From Sphingomonas soli NBRC 100801 (GTDB lineage Bacteria; Pseudomonadota; Alphaproteobacteria; Sphingomonadales; Sphingomonadaceae): a stretch of 64,000 nucleotides of DNA. The notes under the pieces are model-generated. The model made no database searches and was not told the DNA's origin. It was given only the letters and a program-made list of their open reading frames with translations. The translations under genes were made by a program, and so were the position numbers. The stretch covers positions 307,368 to 371,367 of the forward strand of contig NZ_BCTZ01000001.1 of assembly GCF_001591025.1 (NCBI RefSeq). Direction: 5' to 3'. Of this stretch, positions 1 to 8,726 are shown in pieces (the stretch's first letter is position 1; each line of letters opens with the position of its first letter).

Positions 1-1
1 G

Positions 2-1279
2 GCGTTCAATCCGGTCTGGGGCTATCGCTTCTTTGCGGCCGATCCCTGGCTCGCCTTCCTTGCGCTAGGATCGGTCGTGCTGGCGCTCACCGGGGCCGAG
101 GCGCTCTATGCCGACATGGGGCATTTCGGGCGAAAGCCGATCCAACTCGCCTGGGTCGGGCTGGTGCTGCCAGCGCTGATGCTCAACTATCTGGGGCAGG
201 GCGGGCTGATGATCCGCGACCCCAGCGCCGCGAACAACCCGTTCTTCCTGCTGGCCAGCGAAGGCTGGCGGCTGCCGCTGGTCATCCTGGCGACGATGGC
301 GACGATCATCGCCAGCCAGGCGGTGATCACCGGCGCGTTTTCGGTGTGCCAGCAGGCGGTGCAGCTTGGGCTGATGCCGCGGCTCAGGATCAACCACACT
401 TCGGCATCGGCGCTGGGGCAGATTTATCTGCCGACTGTAAACTGGGCGCTGATGGTGATGGTGCTGCTGCTCGTCCTGAGCTTCCGTGAATCGTCGAACC
501 TTGCTGCGGCTTATGGCATCGCGGTGACCGGCACGATGTTCATCACCACCTGCATGCTGATCGTGCTGGTGAGGCGGGTTTGGAACTGGCCGCTACTGAT
601 CGCGATCCCGCTCATTACCCTCTTCCTGATCTTCGACGGTGCCTATTTCGCGTCCAACGTCACCAAGATCCCCGATGGCGGCTGGTTCCCGCTGCTCGTG
701 GGGGTGGTGGCGTTCACGCTGCTGACGACCTGGGCGAAGGGGCGGCAGCTGATGATCGCGCGGCTGCGCGAGAGCGCGATGCCGATCAAGATTTTCATCG
801 AATCGGCGGCAAGCGCTGCCAGCCGTGTGCCGGGCACCGCGGTGTTCATGACCTCGACCCCCGATGGCGTCCCGCACGCGCTGCTCCATAATCTCAAGCA
901 CAACAAGGTTCTGCACGAGCGCGTGATCCTGTTGACCGTAAAGATCGCCGACGAACCCTATGTCGAGGACGAGAGCCGGATGAAGGTGGAGGATCTGGGC
1001 AAGGGATTCCACCGGATGGTGATCAAATACGGCTTCATGCAGGACGCCGACGTGCCGAGCGCGCTCAAGCAGGTCAGCGCCTGCGGGGCGCAGTTCAAGA
1101 TGATGGACACCAGCTTCTTCCTAGCGCGGCAGACATTGCTGCCCTCGGCCAAGCCGGGGATGGCGATCTGGCGCGAGAAGCTGTTCGCGTGGATGCTGCG
1201 GAATGCCGAAAGCGCGATGGAATTTTTCCGCCTGCCGACGAATCGCGTGGTGGAGCTGGGCAGCCAGGTGGAGATTTGA
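2..1279 (+). CDS. kup: Potassium uptake protein Kup, 5'-truncated by the window edge
   Basis: The frame is open from base 2, so only the C-terminal part (about 425 residues) of this inner-membrane K+/H+ symporter is present. The residues [18 protein letters not shown] near the window start are the hallmark Kup/HAK/KT segment, followed by GQGGL and NPFF, several hydrophobic helices up to about residue 240 of the visible part, and then a hydrophilic cytoplasmic C-terminal domain. Family members run to about 620-650 residues, so roughly one third is missing to the left. The stop codon overlaps the TTG start of the next gene by four bases, which suggests co-translation. Family assignment is firm; which of several sphingomonad Kup paralogues this is cannot be told. 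Confidence 0.95.
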   Translation, partial: AFNPVWGYRFFAADPWLAFLALGSVVLALTGAEALYADMGHFGRKPIQLAWVGLVLPALMLNYLGQGGLMIRDPSAANNPFFLLASEGWRLPLVILATMATIIASQAVITGAFSVCQQAVQLGLMPRLRINHTSASALGQIYLPTVNWALMVMVLLLVLSFRESSNLAAAYGIAVTGTMFITTCMLIVLVRRVWNWPLLIAIPLITLFLIFDGAYFASNVTKIPDGGWFPLLVGVVAFTLLTTWAKGRQLMIARLRESAMPIKIFIESAASAASRVPGTAVFMTSTPDGVPHALLHNLKHNKVLHERVILLTVKIADEPYVEDESRMKVEDLGKGFHRMVIKYGFMQDADVPSALKQVSACGAQFKMMDTSFFLARQTLLPSAKPGMAIWREKLFAWMLRNAESAMEFFRLPTNRVVELGSQVEI

Positions 1280-1788
1280 GCGGCTCCGCTGCGCCGATCA
1301 TCGTGACGGCGCTGTTCGGGCGGCAGGATCAGGCTTGGTTCAACGCGCTGCGCCGCGAGCATTATCCGCCCGAACGCAATGTGATCGACGCGCATCTGAC
1401 TCTGTTCCACCATCTGCCGCCTTCGGTATCCGAAGAACTGAAACACCGGCTGACGCAGGAGACGCGGAGCGTTCGTGCGCCCAGGGCGAAGGTGACGGGG
1501 CTGATGCATCTCGGACGGGGCGTAGCCTACCGGATCGAGGCACCCGAACTGAGCACGATTCGCGAGGGGTTGGCCGCCGCGTTCTCGGGGCTGCTGATCC
1601 CGCAGGACGCGATACGCTGGCGTCCGCACGTGACGATCCAGAACAAGGTGACGCCCAGCCTCGCCAAGTTCGTGCTCGCCCAGCTCTCGCAGGGATTCGT
1701 GCCGCGCGAGCTGGAAATCGCCGGTCTGGCCACCTGGCTTTATCGCGGCGGGCCGTGGGAGCCGCTTTCCCGGCATATGTTCGCTTGA
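1276..1788 (+). CDS. 2'-5' RNA ligase family protein (HxT phosphoesterase fold)
   Basis: A 170-residue cytoplasmic protein with the two HxT signatures of the 2H phosphoesterase/2'-5' RNA ligase family: HLTLFHHLP near residue 36 and HVTIQNKV near residue 119. These supply the paired catalytic histidines that act on 2',3'-cyclic phosphate or 2'-5' linked RNA ends. I place the start at TTG 1276, which overlaps the kup stop codon. The frame is open further upstream, but that stretch lies inside kup and reads as non-protein-like. GTG 1303 is an alternative start. The physiological RNA substrate of bacterial members is uncertain. A tRNA gene follows 54 bp downstream, but a functional link is only a guess. 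Confidence 0.82.
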   Translation: MSGSAAPIIVTALFGRQDQAWFNALRREHYPPERNVIDAHLTLFHHLPPSVSEELKHRLTQETRSVRAPRAKVTGLMHLGRGVAYRIEAPELSTIREGLAAAFSGLLIPQDAIRWRPHVTIQNKVTPSLAKFVLAQLSQGFVPRELEIAGLATWLYRGGPWEPLSRHMFA

Positions 1789-1842
1789 CCGGGGGAAAAG
1801 GCCAACCTATGTCGCCCGCTCTTCGAAGCTGAAGCACCGCAT

Positions 1843-1919
1843 GGCGGAGTAGCTCAGTTGGTTAGAGCACGGGAATCATAATCCTGGGGTCGGGGGTTCA
1901 AGTCCCTCCTCCGCTACCA
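1843..1919 (+). tRNA. tRNA-Met (anticodon CAT)
   Basis: A 77-nt cloverleaf can be folded by eye. The acceptor GGCGGAG pairs with CTCCGCT, the D arm is GCTC/GAGC, the anticodon stem CGGGA/TCCTG encloses the loop ATCATAA (anticodon CAT), the T loop is TTCAAGT, and the CCA end is encoded. The first pair is G-T rather than the C-A mismatch of initiator tRNA, and the three G-C pairs of initiator anticodon stems are absent. This is therefore an elongator Met tRNA; tRNA-Ile2 with a modified CAT cannot be fully excluded by eye. Confidence 0.95.
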
Positions 1920-1990
1920 GCTTCGAAGCCTGCCACTTCCATCATCGGCGCACGGCGTCATGATGCCCGCGAAACGAATCGGGGGCAGTC

Positions 1991-3418
1991 ATGGCGGGTA
2001 TGAAACGTCGCGAGATCATCGCGATGCTGGCGGCGATCGGCGCGGGCGGGCCGGCGCTGGCATGGTCCGTGACGGGGCCGGTGCAGGAGCGACTGCCTTG
2101 GGCGAAGTTCCGCATGTCTGGCGATTATGCGAAGCTGGTGAGCGCCGTTCGCACCATGAAGGCGAATCTCGATCCGGCGAGCCCGGATAGCTGGCTGTTC
2201 TGGGCGAATATCCACCAGAATCATTGCCCGCACGGGAAGGACTATTTCCTCGCCTGGCACCGCGGATATCTGTTCCTGTTCGAGCAGCAGCTACGCAAGG
2301 TGGCGAAATCGACCACGCTTCGGCTCCCTTATTGGGACTATTTCGCCGATGCCAAGGTGCCGGCTGAGCTGATGGCGGGAAACCTCGCCACCAATCCGCT
2401 GTTCGAGACGCGCAAGGGCGAGGATGTCAGCAAGGCGCTGGTATATGGGGCGTTCGGCGACGATGTGACGATCTTCGAGCGGAGTTCGAAGGACTGCTTT
2501 GAGACCAGGGTCGAGCAGTTCCACAACAATGTCCACAACCTGATCGGCGGGCGGATGGCGACGATGCAATCACCGCAGGACCTGATCTTCTGGATGCATC
2601 ACGCCAATATCGACCGGCTGTGGGCCGCGTGGACGCTGGCGGGTCAAGGGCGGCAGATGCCGACGGCGGACAAGCCCTATTGGGGCGGACAACTCGATTA
2701 TGCGAGCACGCTAAGCGTGCAGCGCGCGGAGACCTTTTCGCCCGAGAAGCTGGGATATCGCTACGCCAACCTGAAGATGCCTGCAGCGGGCGCACCTGTG
2801 CCTATAGTCGAATCCGCGCCGGTGAAGCATCAGCCGCCGCGCATGGCGGGTGCCGCGCCTGCTCCGGCTCCGGTGCCCATGCCGGTGCCGGCTCCCGCTC
2901 CGCGCCCTGTAATGGCGGAGCCCCCAGCGGCCGCTGCCCCTGCGCCCGCAGCCCCCATACCATTTCGCGGGATCTGGCTGGGGCGCGAATCGCGTTCGGT
3001 GCGAATGCCGCTACGCCGCGAGGAGGCACCTCTTGCAATGGCCGACCATCATCATGGCGGCATCGATGACGGGCTGAGTGTGGTGCTCGATGCCGTGACG
3101 CTCACCAAAATGGGCGAGGGCGGTGGCTTCTTCTACAAGCTGTACCTTGATCTCGATGACCTCGATTATGACGTCATACCGCCGGAAGACCGGCTGATCG
3201 GCACGGTGGGGCCGTTCCAGATCGCTGCGGCGCTTGCGCATGGCGAGAATGGCAAGGCACGGATCGAACTGCCGGTGGGCGACATGGTGCGGCGGGTCGC
3301 GGAGGGGCGCGATCCGGACGATCTGGGCGTGACCTTCGTGCGCATCGACGCGGCGCGCGCGCCGGGCGGTTCGGTCATCAATATCGAGAACGTCGCGTTT
3401 CGCGGACGTCTAGGCTAA
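1991..3418 (+). CDS. Tat-exported tyrosinase-family copper oxidase with Pro/Ala linker and C-terminal domain
   Basis: A 475-residue type-3 copper protein expected to hydroxylate or oxidise phenols. The N-terminus (KRREII then an Ala/Gly-rich core) looks like a twin-arginine signal. The CuA site is visible as NHCPHG followed by FLAWHRGYL (about residues 76-95). CuB is HNNVHN and WMHHANID (about residues 178-205). YWDY lies between them, as usual. After the catalytic domain comes a roughly 60-residue Ala/Pro-rich linker (about 270-330), then a separate domain of about 140 residues starting with a His cluster, resembling the beta-sandwich that covers the active site in polyphenol oxidases. Its 3' end overlaps the convergent hydrolase gene by 9 bp. 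Physiological substrate unknown; a melanin-type or phenolic-oxidation role is inference. Confidence 0.9.
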   Translation: MAGMKRREIIAMLAAIGAGGPALAWSVTGPVQERLPWAKFRMSGDYAKLVSAVRTMKANLDPASPDSWLFWANIHQNHCPHGKDYFLAWHRGYLFLFEQQLRKVAKSTTLRLPYWDYFADAKVPAELMAGNLATNPLFETRKGEDVSKALVYGAFGDDVTIFERSSKDCFETRVEQFHNNVHNLIGGRMATMQSPQDLIFWMHHANIDRLWAAWTLAGQGRQMPTADKPYWGGQLDYASTLSVQRAETFSPEKLGYRYANLKMPAAGAPVPIVESAPVKHQPPRMAGAAPAPAPVPMPVPAPAPRPVMAEPPAAAAPAPAAPIPFRGIWLGRESRSVRMPLRREEAPLAMADHHHGGIDDGLSVVLDAVTLTKMGEGGGFFYKLYLDLDDLDYDVIPPEDRLIGTVGPFQIAAALAHGENGKARIELPVGDMVRRVAEGRDPDDLGVTFVRIDAARAPGGSVINIENVAFRGRLG

Positions 3419-4195
3419 GGCGGCAAGCACCCGCTCGAACAGCCAGTCCTTGTCCGCGACGCGGGCAAAGCTGTGGCTGTCGCTGTCGAGCGTTTCGATA
3501 GAGACACGCGTGCGCGTTGCGTCGAAGGCCGACCCTCTATAAGCCTCGGCGAAGGCGATCGCGGTGTTGTCGCCCTTGGCCAGCAATATCCGCGTGGGTG
3601 GAGCGCTCGCTAGTGCAGTCCCCAGCCTGGTTGCCAGACCGTCGGTCACCTGAGACTGTTTCCTCGACACCTTAGCCAGGCCCTTGATTATATTACCGAT
3701 ATTGACGCCTCCTCGAAGCAGGCGCAGCCATTCCTTCGGATCCTTCAGACGCTGGGCGTAATGCGATCGAATGGCGGCGGCCGGGGGCAAATCGTCCGCC
3801 GCTTCGATCGTCCATGGATTGGCGAGGAGCAGCGAATCAACGCCCGCTGCCCGATGAAAGAAGGCAAGTGCAGTGGCGGCGTCGCAATTGCCGAACGCGA
3901 CAATCCGGGTGACCCCGGTCTCGCGCAACGCGGTGGCGGCTGCGGCGATATCCTCGGCCGCGCTCTCGAAGCCGCCATTTGCACCGGTGGAATCGCCGAT
4001 CCCGCGCCGATCGAAGCGGAGCGCGGGATATCCCGCTTCGGCGACGCGCTGGCCCAGCAGCGCCATCCCGCGATGCGCGCCACAGCGGATCTCGTTACCG
4101 CCGGATACGATCAGCAGGCCGGTCTTGCCCGGCGCCTCGTCGAGCGTGCCGACCAGCGTTTCGCCCGCGCAAGGGATTTGGATCAGCCTTCGCAT
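3410..4195 (-). CDS. Exosortase A system-associated alpha/beta hydrolase 1
   Basis: A 261-residue alpha/beta hydrolase of the type found only in XrtA loci (the TIGR03100-like group). LLIVSGGNEIRCGAHRG near the N-terminus, the FDRRGIGDS turn and the nucleophile-elbow-like AFGNCDAAT (about residues 100-108, where Cys replaces the usual Ser) are visible. It is the last gene of the leftward trio ACP-hydrolase 2-hydrolase 1 and overlaps hydrolase 2 by 13 bp. Such genes accompany the XrtA ligase, decarboxylase and ACP and are presumed to act on a small acyl or thioester intermediate, but the reaction is not known. Confidence 0.86.
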   Translation of the reverse strand: MRRLIQIPCAGETLVGTLDEAPGKTGLLIVSGGNEIRCGAHRGMALLGQRVAEAGYPALRFDRRGIGDSTGANGGFESAAEDIAAAATALRETGVTRIVAFGNCDAATALAFFHRAAGVDSLLLANPWTIEAADDLPPAAAIRSHYAQRLKDPKEWLRLLRGGVNIGNIIKGLAKVSRKQSQVTDGLATRLGTALASAPPTRILLAKGDNTAIAFAEAYRGSAFDATRTRVSIETLDSDSHSFARVADKDWLFERVLAALA

Positions 4196-4905
4196 GCGCG
4201 GATCCAGTCGGCGATATCGTCGGCGAGCCGGGCAGCAAGCGCGGGATCGTTATCAGGCTCGGCCCGGCGCCAGAGGGGTGCGCCGGGAACCTTGAGGTCG
4301 GCCGCCTTCGCGTCAGTCTCGTGGCGTACGGTTCGGAGGGGAATATCCGGCGCATCCTCTATCGAAAATGCTGACTTCACTTTCAGATCCGTGAGCAGAT
4401 CCGGTGAGATAAGATTCCCCGCGATCTCGACGAGAGCATCTTCCTCCCCATCAAAATACCAAAGCTCGCCAAGCTTCCGACTTGATCCAACCTCTACCTG
4501 CTTGACGCGGGTAAGTTCGCGTAAGACCTGCGCGCCATCGACGGGCGCAAAATGCCATCTGCCATAGGCAATTGCGTAGGTATCGAGCAGGGCACCGCTC
4601 CGAATGCCCATCGCATAACAATTTCGGCCGGCTCGGTCGAAAGTCGCGCAAGCGGCCTGGAAGGCATCTTGAAGCGTAAGGATGGACGGAGATGTGGGCA
4701 TCAGGCTTTCACCCTGTCCCGGCAGATCGGGCAGGGCGCTGGCGATCCCGCGCTCGGCCAAGGCCCGGAGGATCGTCACCGCGAAGGTGCGGGTGCGATT
4801 GGCTTCCTCGAACAGCGGCAGCGCCGCGACTATGACCGGGCCGGTGGACGGGCCGAAGCGAAGCATGGCTTCGCGGCCCCCCTCCCAGTCATAGTGATCG
4901 ATCAT
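4183..4905 (-). CDS. Exosortase A system-associated hydrolase 2
   Basis: A 240-residue alpha/beta-hydrolase-like protein. LPLFEEANRTRTF and LPDLPGQGES match the start of the second XrtA-linked hydrolase group (TIGR03101-like). The segment AMGIRSGALL (about residue 100) sits where the nucleophile elbow would be, with Arg-Ser in the core. Its stop overlaps the hydrolase 1 start and its start overlaps the acyl carrier protein stop (ATGA), so all three are one translation-coupled unit. Catalytic competence is uncertain because the classical GxSxG is not intact. Function in the XrtA pathway is unknown. Confidence 0.75.
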   Translation of the reverse strand: MIDHYDWEGGREAMLRFGPSTGPVIVAALPLFEEANRTRTFAVTILRALAERGIASALPDLPGQGESLMPTSPSILTLQDAFQAACATFDRAGRNCYAMGIRSGALLDTYAIAYGRWHFAPVDGAQVLRELTRVKQVEVGSSRKLGELWYFDGEEDALVEIAGNLISPDLLTDLKVKSAFSIEDAPDIPLRTVRHETDAKAADLKVPGAPLWRRAEPDNDPALAARLADDIADWIRACEG

Positions 4906-5174
4906 CCGAGCGCCTTCGACTGGGCAAACCGGGCAAGCGCGCCAAAGGTCTCCAGCATCTCGCCATCTACCTCGTCATCCTCGATCAGGATGCCCAGCCG
5001 GTCCTCAAGTTCGGTGAGCACCCCGGCGACGGCGAGCGAATCGAGTTCGGGCAAAGCGCCGAAAAGGGGCGTTTCCTCGCGAAATGCTGCAGCGCGCTCT
5101 TCGCTCAGGCCCAGCACGTCGCGAAGGACGGCGCGAACTGCATTTTCTACTTCAAGCGACCCGTCGGGCTGCAC
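4902..5174 (-). CDS. Acyl carrier protein of the exosortase A locus
   Basis: A 90-residue acidic protein with the phosphopantetheine attachment motif LDSLAV near residue 45 in a helical ACP context. It is the first gene of the leftward hydrolase unit and faces the ligase gene across a 74-bp promoter region. Together with the AMP-forming ligase it probably carries an activated acyl or aminoacyl group. It is not the fatty-acid ACP, whose genes lie in fab clusters. The starting ATG at 5174 is the only sensible one. Confidence 0.88.
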   Translation of the reverse strand: MQPDGSLEVENAVRAVLRDVLGLSEERAAAFREETPLFGALPELDSLAVAGVLTELEDRLGILIEDDEVDGEMLETFGALARFAQSKALG

Positions 5175-5248
5175 TGGATAACCCCCTGCACTATTTTTTC
5201 GCCGCCGTAAGGCTATGCGAACGACCTGCCAAGTATAAGGGTGACGAA

Positions 5249-6739
5249 ATGGTGCCGCTCGATTCCGTCCCGCAGCCGCTGGATGCGCTCACCTTGCGTG
5301 GGCACCGCGATGCCGTGGCGCTGGAAGATCGCGCCGGTACGATGGCCTATGCCGAGCTGGAAGCAGCGGTGGGGCGGATGGCGCATGCGCTCTCGCGCCT
5401 CGGACTGGCGAAGGGCGAGCGGGTGGCGACATGGCTGCCCAAGACCCGAACCGCCTGCCTGATGCCCTTGGCGGCGGCGCGGGCGGGGCTGGTGCATGTG
5501 CCCGTAAACCCGATGCTCAAGCGGGCGCAGGTGGCGTACATCCTGGCCGATAGCGGCGCGCGGGCGCTGGTTTCGCAGAATGCGCGGCTGGAGACCCTGG
5601 AGGCGGGCGACGTGCCCACGGACTGCCGGTTGCTTGATGATGACGCCTTGGAGAGTGTGGACTCGCTTCCGGTGTCGAAGGCAGAAACGGACGCGCTGGC
5701 GGCGATCCTCTATACCTCGGGCTCGACTGGCAGGCCAAAGGGCGTGATGCTAAGTCACGCCAATTTATGGCTCGGTGCCATAAGTGTAGCGCATTATCTT
5801 AAAATTGAATCTGAAGATCGCGTGCTGGGCGTTCTGCCGCTCAGCTTCGATTATGGGCAGAATCAGTTGCTGTCCACCTGGGCCGCCGGCGCGCGGATCA
5901 TTCCGTTGGATTATCTAACCGCGCGCGACGTCGTGAAGGCGGTGGAACGGTTCGACGCCACTACGCTGGCGGGAGTGCCGCCGCTCTGGGTGCAATTACT
6001 TGAGGCAGAATGGCCGGTGGAAGCGGCGGCGCGGCTCAAGCGGTTGACCAATTCGGGCGGCGCGCTGACACGCGGGATGGTGCGTGGCCTGCGTGAGCGA
6101 TTCCCGCAGGCGCGGCTCTATCCGATGTATGGGCTGACCGAGGCGTTTCGATCGACCTATCTCGATCCCGATCTGGTTGATGCGCACCCCGATTCGATTG
6201 GGCGTGCGATCCCCTTTGCCGAGGTGCTGGTGGTGGGGCCCGATGGCAAGCGCGCGAAGCAAGGAGAACTGGTGCATGCCGGACCTTTGGTGGCGCAGGG
6301 CTATTGGCGCGATGCCGAGCGGACCGCGCAGCGCTTTCGTCTGGCGCCTCCTTTCGCCAGGAGTGGCGGGATGGCGGTGTGGTCAGGCGACACGGTACAC
6401 GAAGGCGATGACGGGCTGCTCCGCTTCGTGGGGCGCGACGACGAGATGATAAAGTCGGCGGGCAACCGGATCAGCCCCACCGAGATCGAGGAAGCCGTGG
6501 TTTCCGGCGGGGAAGCTGCGGAAGCGGTAGCGATCGGCGTGCCCGATGCGCGGCTGGGCCAGGCGATCGTGGTGGTCGTGCGCGGGGATTCGGCGCGCGA
6601 GGATGCTCTGCGTGATCGGATGCGGCGCGAATTGCCGAGCTTCATGCAGCCAGTCCGCTATGAATGGCGGGAAGAACTGCCGCGCAACGCCAATGGCAAG
6701 CTCGATCGCTCGGCATTGAAGGCGGAGATCAGGGCGTGA
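5249..6739 (+). CDS. AMP-forming acyl-CoA ligase, exosortase A system-associated
   Basis: A 496-residue ANL-superfamily enzyme that activates a carboxylic acid as an adenylate and loads it on CoA or on the neighbouring carrier protein. The core motif YTSGSTGRPKGV (about residue 155), the YGLTEAF motif and the C-terminal NGKLDRSALK with the adenylation lysine are all present. I chose ATG 5249 because AAGGG sits 7 bp upstream; the frame stays open to 5084 but that part overlaps the ACP gene. The end overlaps the start of the decarboxylase (GTGA). A short AT-richer patch near 5760-5820 stands out from the surrounding GC-rich DNA. The substrate is unknown. Confidence 0.9.
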   Translation: MVPLDSVPQPLDALTLRGHRDAVALEDRAGTMAYAELEAAVGRMAHALSRLGLAKGERVATWLPKTRTACLMPLAAARAGLVHVPVNPMLKRAQVAYILADSGARALVSQNARLETLEAGDVPTDCRLLDDDALESVDSLPVSKAETDALAAILYTSGSTGRPKGVMLSHANLWLGAISVAHYLKIESEDRVLGVLPLSFDYGQNQLLSTWAAGARIIPLDYLTARDVVKAVERFDATTLAGVPPLWVQLLEAEWPVEAAARLKRLTNSGGALTRGMVRGLRERFPQARLYPMYGLTEAFRSTYLDPDLVDAHPDSIGRAIPFAEVLVVGPDGKRAKQGELVHAGPLVAQGYWRDAERTAQRFRLAPPFARSGGMAVWSGDTVHEGDDGLLRFVGRDDEMIKSAGNRISPTEIEEAVVSGGEAAEAVAIGVPDARLGQAIVVVVRGDSAREDALRDRMRRELPSFMQPVRYEWREELPRNANGKLDRSALKAEIRA

Positions 6740-7932
6740 ACGGCAGCAAGGCATTTGGCCCGATCCCTCCCGAATTCGCGGGCATGGAAGCGCTGCCATG
6801 GGTTGGCGAAGCCACGCCCGTCTATGTCTATGATTTCGCGATCGTCGCTGCGCGGATCGCGCTGCTACGGGCCACCATGCCTCCGCAATTGGCGCTGCAT
6901 TATGCGATCAAGGCCAATCCGATGCCCGAATTGCTCGCGGCGATCGCGCCGTTGGTGGATGGGCTCGACGTGGCCTCGGCAGGCGAGATGGGGCGTGCGC
7001 TTTCCGTAAAGCCTGCCGATGCAATCAGCTTTGCCGGGCCAGGCAAGCGCGATGCGGAACTCGAAGCAGCGATCCGCGCGGGTGTGACGCTTCACCTCGA
7101 ATCAGAAGGCGAGGGCGCGCGTGCCCTGGCGCTGGGCGACCGGATCGGCGGTGCGCCGCGGCTCGCGGTTCGCGTGAACCCCGATTACGAGCTTCGCGGA
7201 TCAGGGATGAAGATGGGCGGTCGACCCTCGCCCTTCGGGCTCGATGCGGCGCGCGTGCCTGCTTTGGTCAAGCGAATCGTGGCGGCGGGTGCCGATTGGC
7301 GCGGCTTCCACATCTTTGCCGGTTCGCAATCGCTCGATACCGCAGCGATCATGGAAACCCAGGCGGCGACATTGGCGCTGGCGGACCGTCTTGCTGGTGA
7401 ATCTGACGTCAAGCCGCCTTTGGTCAATATCGGCGGCGGGTTCGGAATCCCCTATTTTCCAGGGGATGCGCCAATCGATACTGCTGCGATCGGCGAGGCG
7501 CTGGGCAGGGAAATCGCGCGATACGATATGCCCGTGGCGATCGAGCTGGGCCGCTTCCTGGTCGGCGAGGCGGGCGTGTATCTGGCGCGCGTTGTCGATC
7601 GCAAGGACAGCCAGAGCGAGACCTTCCTGGTCGTGGATGGCGGGCTCAACCATCACCTCGCCGCGACAGGCAATTTCGGCACGGTCGTGAAGCGCAATTA
7701 TCCTGTCGCGGTGGCGCACCGGATGCAGGATCCGGCCGAGGAGATCGTGACCATCGTCGGCCCGCTGTGCACTCCTCTTGATCGCCTTGCGGACAAGGTC
7801 GCCTTGCCGCGCGCGGAGGTGGGGGACGTCATAGCGATATTCACTTCGGGGGCGTATGGGGCTAGCGCGAGCCCCAGCGGGTTCCTGGGACATGCCCCGG
7901 TTCGGGAAATCCTTGTGAACCGTCCCCGCTGA
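6736..7932 (+). CDS. PLP-dependent decarboxylase, exosortase A system-associated
   Basis: A 398-residue fold-III (alanine-racemase-like) PLP enzyme related to diaminopimelate/ornithine decarboxylases. LHYAIKANP near residue 55 carries the PLP lysine. NIGGGFGIPYF is the glycine-rich phosphate-binding loop, and GPLCTPLDRL near the C-terminus matches the catalytic GPxCxxxD region of DAP decarboxylases. GTG 6736 overlaps the ligase stop. Paired with an ACP-loading ligase, it suggests the pathway makes an amine or amino-acid-derived group attached to a carrier. Amino acid specificity cannot be read from sequence. Confidence 0.9.
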   Translation: MNGSKAFGPIPPEFAGMEALPWVGEATPVYVYDFAIVAARIALLRATMPPQLALHYAIKANPMPELLAAIAPLVDGLDVASAGEMGRALSVKPADAISFAGPGKRDAELEAAIRAGVTLHLESEGEGARALALGDRIGGAPRLAVRVNPDYELRGSGMKMGGRPSPFGLDAARVPALVKRIVAAGADWRGFHIFAGSQSLDTAAIMETQAATLALADRLAGESDVKPPLVNIGGGFGIPYFPGDAPIDTAAIGEALGREIARYDMPVAIELGRFLVGEAGVYLARVVDRKDSQSETFLVVDGGLNHHLAATGNFGTVVKRNYPVAVAHRMQDPAEEIVTIVGPLCTPLDRLADKVALPRAEVGDVIAIFTSGAYGASASPSGFLGHAPVREILVNRPR

Positions 7933-8007
7933 AGTGCGCGGATCTGGGCCAAAATCGCCCAACTCCTAACCCGATGTTTACCTCTTACTCGCATAGCTGA
8001 GCCTGAC

Positions 8008-8054
8008 CCAACCGGGTTTGCGGCCGAGACGTCGGCTGCTTTTGCCCCGGTTGG
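8008..8054 (+). promoter_or_regulatory. Leader hairpin/attenuator-like structure before the polysaccharide export gene
   Basis: CCAACCGGG (8008-8016) is a perfect inverted repeat of CCCGGTTGG (8046-8054). Nested inside is GCGGCCGA (8020-8027), loop GACG, TCGGCTGC (8032-8039), followed at once by TTTT. The inner hairpin plus U tract looks like an intrinsic terminator, and the outer stem ends directly against the GTGAGGAG ribosome-binding site of the gene starting at 8069. It could be the terminator of the ligase-decarboxylase unit, or a leader structure controlling entry into the export operon. Confidence 0.6.
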
Positions 8055-8068
8055 TGAGGAGCTCGAGC

Positions 8069-8713
8069 ATGCGTTTTCTCTCCGTTGGCAGGGCATTGAT
8101 CGCCCCCGTACTGGCCGCGGTCCTCCTTTCCGGTTGTGCCGGCGGAGGCGGCCGTCCCGAACTGCCGCCCGCCATCTCTGTCGCCGGCCGCGAGACGCCG
8201 AGCGAGGAATATGTGATCGGCCCGCTCGATCAGCTCCAGATCTTCGTGTGGCAGAACAAGGAATTGTCCGCGGACGTGCAGGTGCGCCCCGATGGCCGCA
8301 TCACCGTGCCGCTGATCAACGACATGCCGGCGGTGGGCAAGACGCCCGCGATGCTGGCGGACGACCTGAAATATGCGCTGGGCGAGTATATCAACAATCC
8401 GATCGTCTCGGTGATCGTCAAGAATTTCTCGGGAACGTACAGCCAGCAGGTCCGCGTCGTCGGCGCGACCGAAAAGCCGGCCTCGATCCCGTATCGCGCG
8501 AACATGACCGCGCTCGACGCGATGATCGCCGTGGGCGGCCTGAGCGAATTCGCTTCGGGCAACCGTTCGCGGCTGGTGCGCGTCGACAAGGCGACGGGGC
8601 GGCAGCGCGAATTCAAGGTGCGCCTGGGCGATCTGCTCAAGAACGGCGACATCAGCGCGAACGTCAAGCTCGAGCCGGGCGACGTGATCATCATCCCTCA
8701 GAGCATGTTCTAA
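8069..8713 (+). CDS. Polysaccharide export lipoprotein (Wza-like), XrtA system
   Basis: A 214-residue outer-membrane polysaccharide export protein. The signal peptide ends in the lipobox LLSGC (Cys near residue 24), followed by a polysaccharide-export (Wza N-terminal) beta domain with PLDQLQIFVW and VRPDGRITVPL, and a SLBB-like segment ending KLEPGDVIIIP. ATG 8069 has a strong GAGGAG ribosome-binding site. It opens the rightward export/assembly operon of the XrtA locus and probably forms the outer-membrane portal for the exopolysaccharide together with the next two genes. Confidence 0.93.
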   Translation: MRFLSVGRALIAPVLAAVLLSGCAGGGGRPELPPAISVAGRETPSEEYVIGPLDQLQIFVWQNKELSADVQVRPDGRITVPLINDMPAVGKTPAMLADDLKYALGEYINNPIVSVIVKNFSGTYSQQVRVVGATEKPASIPYRANMTALDAMIAVGGLSEFASGNRSRLVRVDKATGRQREFKVRLGDLLKNGDISANVKLEPGDVIIIPQSMF

Positions 8714-8726
8714 GGAGCCGCGGGGG

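Noticed and set aside
1821..1929. CTTCGAAGC copies on both sides of tRNA-Met as a possible attachment site
   Set aside because: Only nine bases, palindromic, and no integrase or foreign segment is next to the tRNA.
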